Assembly (NCBI RefSeq): GCF_030269925.1
Contig: NC_085107.1
Coordinates: 6,944,001 to 7,008,000, forward strand
Direction: 5' to 3'
DNA: 64,000 nucleotides
Source of the DNA: Bombyx mori
Taxonomy: Eukaryota > Arthropoda > Insecta > Lepidoptera > Bombycidae
Shown: positions 33,501 through 37,084 of the stretch, piece by piece
Layout of the letters: every line of letters begins with the position of its first letter
Position numbering within the stretch: position 1 is the first letter of the stretch
Notes under the pieces: generated by a model
What the model was told of the DNA's origin: nothing
The model's database searches: none
What the model saw: the letters and a program-made list of their open reading frames with translations, nothing else
Translations under genes and position numbers: made by a program

Positions 33501-34233
33501 TGTAAATTGTGCTCTGTAAATTTTTAATAACAAAGAAGGTTTTAAAGATTACAATATTTTTTTTCTGTTCTATCTCTAAGTTTGTCAATGACGAGGATAT
33601 AGACTAGCATGAAATAAACACGAGCCTTTGTTTTAACACAGTTTTGTCAAAAAAAATTTAAAGACAAGACAATTGACGGCGGAATTAAGTTGTGATCTCT
33701 GTTAGCACAGGTAACTAATTAAGAATACTTAGACGGTGGCTGAGCATATGCATTTCATAACAATCTATACTAATATATAAATCTACAGTGGTTTTACGGA
33801 TGTTCCGTTATAACTACTGAACCGTGCATCCGATTGACTTGAAACTTGGTATCCATGTAGAAAATACATGTACTTAATGGATAGGCTAATATTTATATGA
33901 GTGTTGGACTCCCTGCACCAGTTGTGGGGGCGTTAATGATGTGAATCTTTGTGGGGGTGAGAAATAATAATGCTAATTTTAAATGTCCTGCGAAGCGGAC
34001 TGCTACCGCTAATATTTTATAAAAATATGAAACGTCTTATTCCAAAATCTAGTGAATAAACTTCCTTCACCGTGTTTTGTTTCTTTCGATAGCGCTTCCA
34101 GCTGACCGTCAATGCAAAAGGAGAGTGGAGTGTCCCTAGGTCAAACCATTTGGGTAAATGTTTACGCGACGTAAATCTATATAGTTCTTGTTGATTCATG
34201 TATTACTTACGTGTTCAATTGGTTGTCGGACAT
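3300..34233 (-). CDS. CngA: Cyclic nucleotide-gated cation channel, A subunit (9 coding exons, complete)
   Basis: Plasma-membrane cation channel opened by cGMP/cAMP; the family acts in photoreceptor and chemosensory signalling. Join on the minus strand: 34233-34211, 33444-33252, 15191-14952, 13077-12918, 6047-5902, 5807-5685, 4990-4085, 3988-3807, 3585-3300. Every junction is GT-AG and the phases agree, giving 753 codons including the stop. Approximate residues: N-terminal cytoplasmic region 1-152; S1 153-175; S2 179-204; S3 230-246; S4 258-280 with repeated Arg; S5 296-320; NLT glycosylation site at N328; pore with TIGET at 354-358; S6 368-391; C-linker 395-468; nucleotide-binding domain 470-590 with FGE at 536-538 and the Arg-Thr pair 553-554; coiled coil about 610-658; acidic tail to 752. 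The Glu in TIGET and the zipper indicate an A subunit, not CNGB. Extra exons inside the 18-kb intron 2 cannot be excluded. Confidence 0.95.
3807..3988 (-). CDS. CngA: CngA exon 8 (C-terminal coiled coil)
   Basis: Acceptor TTTTCTACAG ends at 3989 and the donor GTTAG|GTTAGT is at 3806. It encodes [15 protein letters not shown], then about 45 residues of heptad-like sequence ([20 protein letters not shown] and on to NNIEVR), matching the leucine-zipper region that drives A-subunit association. Reading through the donor would stop three codons later. Confidence 0.93.
4085..4990 (-). CDS. CngA: CngA exon 7 (S5, pore, S6, C-linker, cyclic nucleotide-binding domain)
   Basis: Acceptor TTCATTTTAG ends at 4991 and the donor AAG|GTTAGC is at 4084; 302 codons, residues 296-597. 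It opens at [14 protein letters not shown] (S5), then the pore helix [16 protein letters not shown]6 ([20 protein letters not shown]), the C-linker and the complete binding domain with [21 protein letters not shown] and NRRTANVR. One large exon covering pore through binding domain. All key pore and ligand-binding residues look intact, so the gene is probably functional. Confidence 0.98.
5075..5287 (+). repeat. Diverged Bm1-like SINE in CngA intron 6
   Basis: Segments GTGAGTAGGTATCACC, GGTGGGGCGGGGCAG, GTCTGTGGGTTCC and GACTGTGAGCTCG occur in the order seen in intact Bm1 copies, followed by the AATAAAAAAAG tail. Confidence 0.65.
5685..5807 (-). CDS. CngA: CngA exon 6 (S4 voltage-sensor-like helix)
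   Basis: Acceptor TCCGTTTCAG ends at 5808 and the donor TGCAAG|GTAA is at 5684, phase 0. It encodes [20 protein letters not shown] followed by [21 protein letters not shown], the Arg-rich S4 and S4-S5 linker of CNG channels. A run of T directly follows the donor on the coding strand. Confidence 0.95.
5902..6047 (-). CDS. CngA: CngA exon 5 (S2-S3 linker and S3)
   Basis: Acceptor TGATTTTCAG ends at 6048 and the donor CAT|GTTAGT is at 5901. It encodes [14 protein letters not shown], then [20 protein letters not shown] (S3) and PPGSCDH. The exon is too short, and lacks a start codon, to appear as a free-standing ORF. The LEQGL and PTDIAY strings are highly characteristic of CNG channels. Confidence 0.94.
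6048..6730. other. CngA intron 4, exon-5-proximal part
   Basis: No feature beyond the splice acceptor. A 79-codon plus-strand frame (6335-6574) has no recognisable motif and is not supported as a gene. Confidence 0.4.
6731..6928 (+). repeat. Interspersed retroposon family B copy
   Basis: Starts CCCACTGAGTTTCTCGCC, includes GGTGGTAGATTCTGCGAAGC and GTGAGCTCAC, and ends in a TATCAGCATGGG plus A-run. The same order recurs at 14791, 36336 and 43406, and inverted at 24181, 25207 and 54911. The A-rich 3' end suggests a retroposon (SINE or LINE tail); I do not know the family name. Confidence 0.75.
6929..8008. other. Intronic DNA with a possible decayed non-LTR retrotransposon fragment
   Basis: The plus-strand frame from 7244 reads [19 protein letters not shown], a Cys/His arrangement like the zinc-knuckle C-terminus of R1-type LINE reverse transcriptases, preceded by an eroded frame from about 7140. 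It then becomes low complexity. Nothing else is recognised to 8008. Confidence 0.4.
8009..8226 (-). mobile_element. Helitron-like non-autonomous element (family H1)
   Basis: On the minus strand it begins TCTATACTAATATATAAATC, continues through a block shared with 33764-34012 and 45327-45551 (GGATACCAAGTTTCAAG in plus orientation), and ends GGCTAG. The TC start and CTAG end with no TIRs are Helitron traits. Confidence 0.7.
8227..9091. other. Intronic DNA, nothing recognised
   Basis: AT-rich sequence of CngA intron 4 without open frames, tandem repeats or recognisable element ends. Confidence 0.4.
9092..9499 (-). mobile_element. Helitron-like element (family H2), copy 1
   Basis: Minus-strand orientation: starts TCTATATATTAATACGCG, ends CGACTT[..]CTAG. 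It shares TCGACTATAATTAATTGGAA, ATCTATTCTCAATTTGAC and GGGATACAAAGTTTTTGCTTC with 9935-10370 and 44821-45153. Confidence 0.7.
9500..9934. other. Spacer between two H2 copies
   Basis: AT-rich sequence separating two same-orientation copies of family H2; no gene or repeat recognised. Confidence 0.35.
9935..10370 (-). mobile_element. Helitron-like element (family H2), copy 2
   Basis: Same family and orientation as 9092-9499, 435 bp downstream on the plus strand; CTAG at 9935-9938 and the TCTTTATAATAATACG start at 10370. Confidence 0.7.
10650..10915. mobile_element. Element bounded by GGAACGAAGTTCC palindromes, copy 1
   Basis: Both ends carry the self-palindromic GGAACGAAGTTCC (about 10653 and 10899). 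It shares the end blocks (AAAGTTCTATTCGAGGTAT and CGAAGTTCCTTAT in minus sense) with 38850-39222. Inside are a GA/CAGA microsatellite (about 10709-10752) and a tandem duplication of a roughly 36-bp unit containing AAGTGTCGTGACAAC (10788-10861). Confidence 0.6.
10916..11324. other. Intronic DNA, nothing recognised
   Basis: No reading frame, tandem repeat or element boundary supported in this part of CngA intron 4. Confidence 0.35.
11325..11532 (+). repeat. Bm1-like SINE, 3' two thirds
   Basis: ACTGGTAGTAGGACGTCTT, GTGAAGCAGTAATGCGTTTC, GGTGGGTGACGGCATTTACG and CCAGTAACCACTTAACACC in canonical order; the tRNA-like head is missing. Confidence 0.8.
11664..11800 (+). repeat. Family B retroposon fragment
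   Basis: CCACTGAATTTCTCGTCGG, GGGTCGCGATTCCAATCC and CTGCTCTTGCTAGG match the 5' half of the copy at 6731. Confidence 0.65.
11801..12433. other. Intronic DNA, nothing recognised
   Basis: Overlapping frames on both strands at 12182-12535 have random-looking composition and are not supported as coding. Confidence 0.35.
12434..12865. repeat. Three copies of a short segment, two direct and one inverted
   Basis: A segment of about 42 bp containing CAAAGGTGTCATTAGTACTA occurs at about 12729-12770 and again at 12822-12863 (93-bp period), and in inverted orientation at about 12434-12475. The direct copies end about 55 bp from the exon 4 donor. The exon 4 open frame running through them is intronic. 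Confidence 0.65.
12918..13077 (-). CDS. CngA: CngA exon 4 (S1 and S2)
   Basis: Acceptor AAATTCAACAG ends at 13078 and the donor GAAG|GTATGTT is at 12917, leaving phase 1. It encodes S1 ([15 protein letters not shown]) and S2 up to HIHE. The split Gly codon is completed by exon 5, restoring the family motif GYLEQG. The open frame runs on into the intron but loses similarity at the donor. Confidence 0.95.
13078..13556. other. CngA intron 3, exon-4-proximal part
   Basis: AT-rich; contains only the acceptor of exon 4. Confidence 0.4.
13557..13640 (-). repeat. Short Bm1-like SINE fragment
   Basis: TATTGCATAGATGGCTGAACG, then GGTGGTACCTACCCGTGCGG and AGAGGTCCTAACACCAGT: the two ends of the SINE body with the middle deleted. 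Confidence 0.6.
13641..14790. other. CngA intron 3, nothing recognised
   Basis: AT-rich. The 116-codon minus frame at 13972-14322 has no recognisable motif. Confidence 0.4.
14791..14918 (+). repeat. Family B retroposon, 3' half, next to CngA exon 3
   Basis: TCTGCGAAGCACTGCTGTTG, GGTTTGAACCCCGTGAGC and GGCTATCAGAATAGGTAGG plus an A-run. It lies antisense to CngA and ends about 33 bp from the exon 3 donor. Confidence 0.75.
14952..15191 (-). CDS. CngA: CngA exon 3 (N-terminal region before S1)
   Basis: Acceptor CTACTCACCAG ends at 15192 and the donor AAC|GTAAGC is at 14951, phase 0 at both ends. Residues 73-152 include the family-typical stretch leading to S1, ending DPTLPTHYN, which continues as WLAVVSL in the next exon, as in other CNG channels. 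A SINE-like repeat ends about 33 bp into the following intron. Confidence 0.93.
15192..17369. other. CngA intron 2, proximal part
   Basis: No supportable gene. Short frames at 15384-15592 (both strands), 16508-16708 and 17107-17307 show no motifs. Repeat-like GC-richer patches at 15960-16140 and 16380-16480 are not assigned. Confidence 0.4.
17370..17660 (-). mobile_element. RTE-like LINE 3' fragment (reverse transcriptase C-terminus)
   Basis: The minus frame reads [20 protein letters not shown], then [15 protein letters not shown]: the basic GRxxRGRxPxRWxD and ERWRxL signature at the end of RTE-type LINE ORF2 proteins. The rest of the element is missing or eroded. Confidence 0.65.
17829..18010 (+). 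repeat. Diverged Bm1-like SINE
   Basis: CGTTCCGGTTTGAAG, GCGGCCAGTTGTCGG, GATGTCTATGGGCTCC and CCGGTGGGCCGTGAG in canonical order. Confidence 0.6.
18215..18441 (-). mobile_element. RTE-like LINE 3' fragment
   Basis: Minus frame: [20 protein letters not shown], then [20 protein letters not shown]. This is the same C-terminal LINE signature as at 17370, from a different copy. Confidence 0.7.
18442..19177. other. CngA intron 2, nothing recognised
   Basis: AT-rich DNA with no element boundaries or coding signal. Confidence 0.35.
19178..19572 (-). repeat. Bm1 SINE, near full length
   Basis: Minus orientation with the 3' body (CGGAGCCCATAGAC) at the left and the tRNA-like head at the right: GGATTCGAACACC (B-box complement region) and CGTCTTATCCTTTAGGCC (A-box side). 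Confidence 0.85.
19573..20569. other. CngA intron 2, AT-rich with a G-run
   Basis: A GGCGCCAGGAGGGGGTC patch and a 13-G homopolymer at about 20129-20141 followed by CCCCCATGACACCCCC. No coding signal. Confidence 0.4.
20570..20798 (+). repeat. Bm1-like SINE, body and tail
   Basis: ACTGGTGGTAGGCCCTC, GTGAAGCAGTAATGCG, GGTGGGTGGCGCATTTACG, CCAGTAACCACTTAACACC and an A-rich tail; no tRNA-like head. Confidence 0.85.
21223..21558 (+). mobile_element. Helitron-like element (family H3) with TCTG microsatellite
   Basis: Starts TCTATACAAATAAATAAAAT and ends GGTTCAGCTAG with a GC-rich hairpin-like end (ACCGCGGTACGACAATAACC). Contains a (TCTG)n tract at about 21357-21393 and GGAACTCCTGGATCAATTTT. Confidence 0.6.
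21629..21752 (-). repeat. Bm1-like SINE, 3' part
   Basis: Minus orientation: TTATTGCTTAGATGGGTGG, CCCACTTGGTGTTAAGTGG, CATCCACAACGTAAATGCGC, CACCTTG, then truncated. Confidence 0.8.
21753..22351. other. CngA intron 2, nothing recognised
   Basis: No reading frame or recognised element. Confidence 0.35.
22352..22779 (+). mobile_element. Lep1-like non-autonomous Helitron, copy 1
   Basis: Begins TCTATACTAATATTATAAAG and ends GAGCGGACCGCTAG; it matches 34794-35220 over its whole length and 41087-41292 in inverted form. This TC start and CTAG end is typical of lepidopteran Lep1 Helitrons. Confidence 0.85.
22780..23312. other. CngA intron 2, nothing recognised
   Basis: AT-rich; no gene seen. Confidence 0.35.
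23313..23836. repeat. Minisatellite, six tandem units of about 84-92 bp
   Basis: Unit starts at 23313, 23401, 23489, 23581, 23669 and 23753. Each unit carries GCGAATTTTGATACTATAA-, AAAATAAACTCAGAC- and TTCGAAGTTGCAATGTGT-like blocks in fixed order. The last three units are the most alike (CAATATATT and GAGATGTCTC forms), suggesting recent expansion at that end. Confidence 0.95.
24181..24490 (-). repeat. Family B retroposon, longest copy
   Basis: Minus orientation: CTACCTATGCTGATAGCC at the left, then GTGAGCTCACGGGGCTC, GCAGAATCTACCACCGG and AGATCCGGCGAGAAAG, extending through TCGTCGAGCTC and GACGGGTTCGGCGAGG to GGCCGTCGGTACTTATAA. It shows that the family extends about 120 bp beyond the common fragments. 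Confidence 0.75.
24491..25206. other. CngA intron 2, no supported gene
   Basis: An 83-codon plus frame at 24628-24879 has an ATG and several Cys near its end, but no motif, splice context or repeat support. Confidence 0.35.
25207..25415 (-). repeat. Family B retroposon fragment
   Basis: CTACCTATTCACTGGTAGCC, GTGAGCTCGCGGGCTC, ATCTACTACCGGATCGG and GAGAAATTCAGTGCG match 24181 in the same orientation. Confidence 0.65.
25416..26428. other. CngA intron 2, nothing recognised
   Basis: AT-rich DNA with no element or coding signal. Confidence 0.35.
26429..26719 (-). mobile_element. Helitron-like element (family H4)
   Basis: In plus orientation begins CTAGCTGATCCGGCAGACTT and ends TTTTTATATATTTAGATA, so the element runs on the minus strand from a TC start to a CTAG end. 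The block CCAAATCGGTCCAGCCGTTC is very common in lepidopteran repeats of this type. It abuts the cysteine-rich reading frame at 26728. Confidence 0.65.
26728..27358 (-). pseudogene. Cysteine-rich reading frame with one in-frame stop, unassigned
   Basis: From about 27358 the minus strand stays open for about 210 codons except for one TAA at 26958-26960. The first part contains [24 protein letters not shown] and NCGCNERHG; the second [18 protein letters not shown] and [11 protein letters not shown]. At least 12 Cys, many in close pairs, and three NAT/NTS-type sequons point to a secreted or ectodomain protein. The piece RTISIYDG[..]LGSRHCPP is loosely CUB-like, but I do not recognise the family. 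It could be a decayed host-gene copy, an exon pair, or an element- or virus-derived surface-protein remnant. It starts after AATTTAG (acceptor-like) and runs up to a GTGAGT donor-like site beside the Helitron at 26719. Not a CngA exon: phases do not fit. Confidence 0.45.
27359..27565. other. Spacer
   Basis: AT-rich; the cysteine-rich frame meets stops here. Confidence 0.3.
27566..27899 (-). repeat. Bm1 SINE with internal deletion
   Basis: Minus orientation, with both the tail (CATTGCTTACCTGGGTG) and the tRNA-like head (GGGAGTCGAACACCGG, TTCTTTAGGCCACGACG) present, but the segment between ACAACGTAAATG and CAAACCGAAACGC is missing. Confidence 0.85.
27907..29486. mobile_element. 1.58-kb inverted-repeat element around an unassigned core
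   Basis: Both ends read CTAATATATAAAATT inwards. The left arm (about 27907-28357) and right arm (about 28951-29486) are inverted copies sharing GATTGAACTCCTCCGAAACG, CTGACCGATCTGCACGC and ATACGATCAACCCCTAT. The right arm contains an extra duplicated unit of roughly 110 bp. The core (28358-28950) is not repetitive in this window. Confidence 0.8.
28531..28800 (-). CDS. Unassigned hydrophobic reading frame inside the inverted-repeat element
   Basis: 89 codons opening at GTG, not ATG, directly after an acceptor-like CCCCGCCAG, and ending in a stop at 28531. It begins [20 protein letters not shown] and then gives two hydrophobic stretches ([20 protein letters not shown] and [20 protein letters not shown]), so it could be a membrane-protein exon fragment captured between element arms. 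No family recognised and chance is quite possible given AT-rich sequence. Confidence 0.25.
   Translation of the reverse strand: MSPLIQQTSRSGDEEEASLLSYSLYIFQPCFFGFICVSIVAVTVIPIILIFLCNSHVNFTVIVKLSLISCAIIIYLQFINLTKTVLTLS
29487..30860. other. CngA intron 2, mostly unassigned
   Basis: A patch at about 30361-30458 (GATTCGATTTCGGGCAC, GCATCGCGATACGAGTG, GGTTAGGCCGCTATGAC) looks like a diverged minus-strand Bm1 tRNA-like head. Nothing else recognised. Confidence 0.4.
30861..31231. other. Left flank of the foldback element
   Basis: Two overlapping minus-strand frames (30877-31110 and 31064-31246, 60-77 codons) with no recognisable motif. They may be chance. Confidence 0.3.
31232..32811. mobile_element. 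Foldback element with 763-bp terminal inverted repeats
   Basis: TAGTCTAGTCGACAAG at 31232 is mirrored by CTTGTCGACTAGACTA ending at 32811. The arms 31232-31994 and 32049-32811 are equal in length (763 bp) with only a few mismatches. They flank a 54-bp loop holding a direct repeat of AATAAAATATATACTA. TAA lies immediately outside both ends (31229-31231 and 32812-32814), a 3-bp target duplication. No transposase is encoded. The TAA duplication hints at a PIF/Harbinger-type source, but the tips are not diagnostic. Confidence 0.93.
32925..33216 (-). mobile_element. RTE-like LINE ORF2 3' end, frameshifted
   Basis: Minus frame: [20 protein letters not shown], then [20 protein letters not shown], where the expected RPPTRWTDD motif is lost by a frameshift; it continues to CCTATGTCAAGCAGTGGACG. 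AGHIARR and GRRSVG are typical of LINE C-termini. It lies within 40 bp of the CngA exon 2 donor. A tail fragment recurs at 44551. Confidence 0.8.
33252..33444 (-). CDS. CngA: CngA exon 2 (N-terminal low-complexity region)
   Basis: Acceptor TTCTTCAACAG ends at 33445 and the donor is GAG|GTAAGTAC at 33251, phase 0. It encodes a polar Ser/Asn/Glu-rich cytoplasmic segment (residues 8 to 72) with no recognised domain, beginning [13 protein letters not shown] and ending VVEHYGE. It contains a second good ATG at 33419. Confidence 0.85.
33764..34012 (+). mobile_element. Helitron-like element (family H1) filling CngA intron 1
   Basis: Starts TCTATACTAATATATAAATC and ends CGCTAA. It matches 45327-45551 and the inverted copy 8009-8226, with an extra segment (CACCAGTTGTGGGGGCG). 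It takes up a third of the 766-bp intron 1. Confidence 0.75.
34211..34233 (-). CDS. CngA: CngA exon 1 (short coding exon, predicted start)
   Basis: ATG at 34233 with A at -3 opens seven codons plus two bases, then a strong GTAAGTAA donor at 34210. Joined to the acceptor at 33445 it reads in frame through CACGGCAGC into the ATG at 33419. An in-frame ATG nine codons upstream (34260) is an alternative start with a weaker context. If exon 1 is not used, the ATG at 33419 (context TTCACC) would start a protein 16 residues shorter than the 34233 model. Confidence 0.68.
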
Positions 34234-34252
34234 GTTTGCTGGAGTGTTTGGC

Positions 34253-34339
34253 TTATTCATTGACTGGCGCGAGTTCCCTCGCGCCGCAGCTATTATGTAT
34301 GCCCACATAACAGTGGCGACCTAATGTTACACCCGACAT
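34253..34339 (-). CDS. Upstream ORF in the probable CngA 5' leader (28 codons)
   Basis: An ATG at 34339 opens 28 codons (MSGVTLGRHCYVGI and on to APVNE) ending with TAA at 34253, about 20 bases before the CngA start at 34233 and overlapping the alternative ATG at 34260 in another frame. An acceptor-like TTTGTTTCAG ends at 34350, so the leader could be its own exon. If transcribed, the uORF could damp translation; a coding role is unlikely. Confidence 0.35.
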   Translation of the reverse strand: MSGVTLGRHCYVGIHNSCGARELAPVNE

Positions 34340-34431
34340 GGAGATGATTCTGAAACAAAGGGACAAACAAATTGAAATTGAATTCTGAGACAAACAAATT
34401 GAAACCTGCCAAATTATAATTTGCGTAATTA

Positions 34432-34673
34432 CTGGTGGTAGGACCTCTTGTGAGTCTGCGCGGGTAGGTACCATCGCCCTGCCTATTTCTGCCGTGAAGC
34501 AGTAATGCGTTTCGGTTTGAAAGGTAGAGCAGCCGTTGTAACTATACTGAGATCTTAGAACTTATATCTCAAGGTGGGTGGCGCATTTACGTTGTAGATG
34601 TCCATGGGCTCCAGTAACCACTTAACATCAGGTGGGCTGTGAGCTCGTCCACCTATCTAAGCAATAAAAAAGG
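34432..34673 (+). repeat. Bm1-like SINE just upstream of the CngA leader
   Basis: ACTGGTGGTAGGACCTC, GTGAAGCAGTAATGCG, GGTGGGTGGCGCATTTACG, CAGTAACCACTTAACATCAGG, ATCTAAGCAATAAAAAAGGG. It lies about 80 bp beyond the acceptor-like site at 34350, antisense to CngA. Confidence 0.85.
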
Positions 34674-34793
34674 GATATATTTATTTACGAAATACCATTG
34701 AGACATGTATTTAAATTGTAAGACGACTAGCTCTGGGCCTAGCTCTTTCAGGAGCCCATAGACCGTAGCGTGAATTCCGCTGTCTGTCCTCAC

Positions 34794-35220
34794 CTATACT
34801 AATATTATAAAGACGAAAGATTTGTTTGTTTGTTTGTATTGAATAGGCTCCAAAACTACTGAACTGTTTTGAAAAATTATTTCACTGTTTGAAAGCTATA
34901 CTATTCCCGTGACGTATAAGTGACATAGGCTGAAATTTTTTTTGAAAAAATTTAAGTTTCCTTACTAAAACTCCAATAATGTAACCCACCTTGGGTAAAA
35001 AAATAACCTAAAATATTCTTTACATGACGTGCCTTGCGAAAACTATTGCTGATAGAATAAAATAACGTACTACGACTTTGTAGAACACATTATTATTTAC
35101 AAAAAGTGTCGCGACAGCATATGTTAACTATTATAGTTATGTGTTTAAAAAAATAAAACAACGTCAAATATCGTTGAAATTTTTGTTAAAGATCCGAGCG
35201 GAGCGGGAGCGGGCCGCTAG
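34794..35220 (+). mobile_element. Lep1-like non-autonomous Helitron, copy 2
   Basis: CTATACTAATATTATAAAG start, GGGAGCGGGCCGCTAG end; collinear with 22352-22779 with point differences and small indels. Confidence 0.85.
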
Positions 35221-35959
35221 TATAATAATATGAATATAGAGTCTTAATTAAATCGGAGCTATCATTGTCCTTTCCTTCAAAGATAATTATTTCTTGTTCG
35301 AAATAGGAACCAGGTAGGTTTTGCGATCAAATACCACAGATTGGACGGTTCATACCCGCAAAAAATTGTTTTGTAAAAAACCGAGACAGATATCATTATA
35401 AACGTTCTTAGCCCTAAACTTGTTTGGCCTTAACGACCCCAAAAGTAATTGCGAGTAAAACGAGGAATATACTTTCAAAACAAAATGTATGCACGTAGCA
35501 ACATTCTCAGAATTTTGCATAACTGTTTTTTTTACATTTCAAATTTTATTTACACTTACAGAAATCAATACGTAAATATTAAATAGTAATTGAAGGAGTG
35601 ATGAGAAAATTATTGTAACCAACGAATAAATGGTAATAAAGTTATTCGACTTCAAAGGTTTAATAAAATACAAAATCTACACTGACACTGAAAACTGAAA
35701 TTAAGTGCAAAACCGAAAATATTCCGGTGTACCAAATCAAGTACAAGTTTTTGCATTTCATCCCCTTTTAACGCGTTATACATAGTAAGAAGAAGAGGAA
35801 AAAATGAAAAAAAATATGAGGTCAAGTTAAAAACTTGAGTCATTACTGGTGCCTACAGATTTGCTAGGTTTCAAACTACGTTGGCGCGATATGATCTACA
35901 CAGACTAGCCTGTTCGAATTGAATGGGTTGAATGCAAAGGAGAATTAATGAGATAACTA
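35221..35959. other. Intergenic, nothing recognised
   Basis: AT-rich; the frame at 35652-35843 has no motif. Confidence 0.35.
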
Positions 35960-36140
35960 ACTGCTTTTGAAGTTATCGTTTCCTAAAGGATAAGACCGGG
36001 ATATATTCGCATCAAATGATCCGACTATGCCGGTGTTCAAATGCCGCAGACAGGAACCAATTTCTCTATATAATATTTATCTTAACATATATTCAAGATC
36101 GACTTCTATGGTGAAGAAATAACATTGTATAATAAAAACG
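35960..36140 (+). repeat. Diverged Bm1 tRNA-like head
   Basis: CTAAAGGATAAGACCGGG (A-box side), GCCGGTGTTCAAATGCC (B-box side), AGGAACCAATTTCTC, GACTTCTATGGTGAAGAAAT. The rest of the SINE is missing. Confidence 0.6.
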
Positions 36141-36335
36141 AAACTAGAAAATAATTTGTTTGCATAATTGTTGGCTTGGAATATTGTAGGATACGAACTT
36201 CGATCTTGTCGACCGCATGCATGCATTGATCTGTTCCAGTTTGAATGATGCCACAGGCGTAAAGAATTCAGTTAAAGCTAGTACTTCACATCTCAAGGCA
36301 GTGGTGCCATTAATGTTGTGATTTAACAAAGATAC

Positions 36336-36511
36336 AGCCCATAGAGTTTTTTGCTGGATCTCTTTCACGATCCGGTGGGAAATTCACTGAAACACTGCTT
36401 TTTCTAAGGCAGATTTTAGCAAGCTATTTCAGGCTGAACTCCGTGAGCTCGCGCCCTAAGGTAAGATCAGAAAAGCCCCTCAAGGTCACTGGCATGTAGG
36501 TAGGCAAAAAA
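36336..36511 (+). repeat. Diverged family B retroposon
   Basis: CAGCCCATAGAGTTTTTTGC, GATCCGGTGGGAAATTC, CTCCGTGAGCTCGCG and GGCATGTAGGTAGGC plus A-run, in family B order. Confidence 0.6.
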
Positions 36512-36984
36512 ACTATGATTTCTATGAGCTTCGAAAGCTGCTTAAACAATAAATAAATAAAAATGAAATTCCGATTATGAGTAGATTATAATTTAATCTA
36601 TATGGAATATCGCAAATTAATAATTGGTACAGTAATTCGGTATAGTAATTCGTAAAGTACACAGTATGTTATTTCTAGTCTATAGACATTTTACTGTTCA
36701 TAATATTCCGCCAGAGTCTACTGCCACCTCTACTTCTGTTACTGCTACTACTATTTCTACTACTAATGCTCTTGATACTGCTGCTGCTCTTACTACAACA
36801 AAACCATTACGTTACTTATCTGCGGTTAGTGGCTGCGGTTCGGTTTCCTCCAGACCCAATACGAAGGACGTAATGTCAGGCCGCATAAATGGATGCCATT
36901 CTGTATTTACCGCAAAGCAATCATGCGATCTGGTTTGACTAATTGAAGGGCCGTAATACAACACAATTTAGACATCGATCGATA
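36512..36984. other. Intergenic with an imperfect trinucleotide tract
   Basis: 36718-36800 is an imperfect ACT/TCT/GCT trinucleotide run (CTACTGCCACCTCTACTTCT and similar). The plus frame 36666-36938 owes its Thr/Ser/Ala content to it and is not supported as a gene. Confidence 0.5.
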
Positions 36985-37084
36985 GTCTTCAGTTGGATGG
37001 CCCTGTTTATGTTGTATTGTATATCCCAGTAACCACTTCACACCAAATAGGCTGTGAGCACGTTCTTATCAAAGGCAAAAAAAG
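36985..37084 (+). repeat. Bm1-like SINE 3' end, diverged
   Basis: CCCAGTAACCACTTCACACC, GGCTGTGAGCACG and an A-run. Confidence 0.6.

Noticed and set aside
34253..34474. 73-codon minus frame upstream of CngA
   Set aside because: Its first third is translated SINE ([11 protein letters not shown]). Only the uORF portion near the CngA leader is of interest.
36666..36938. Thr/Ser/Ala-rich 90-codon frame
   Set aside because: Composition comes from an imperfect trinucleotide tract; it starts at ATG but has no motif or splice support.
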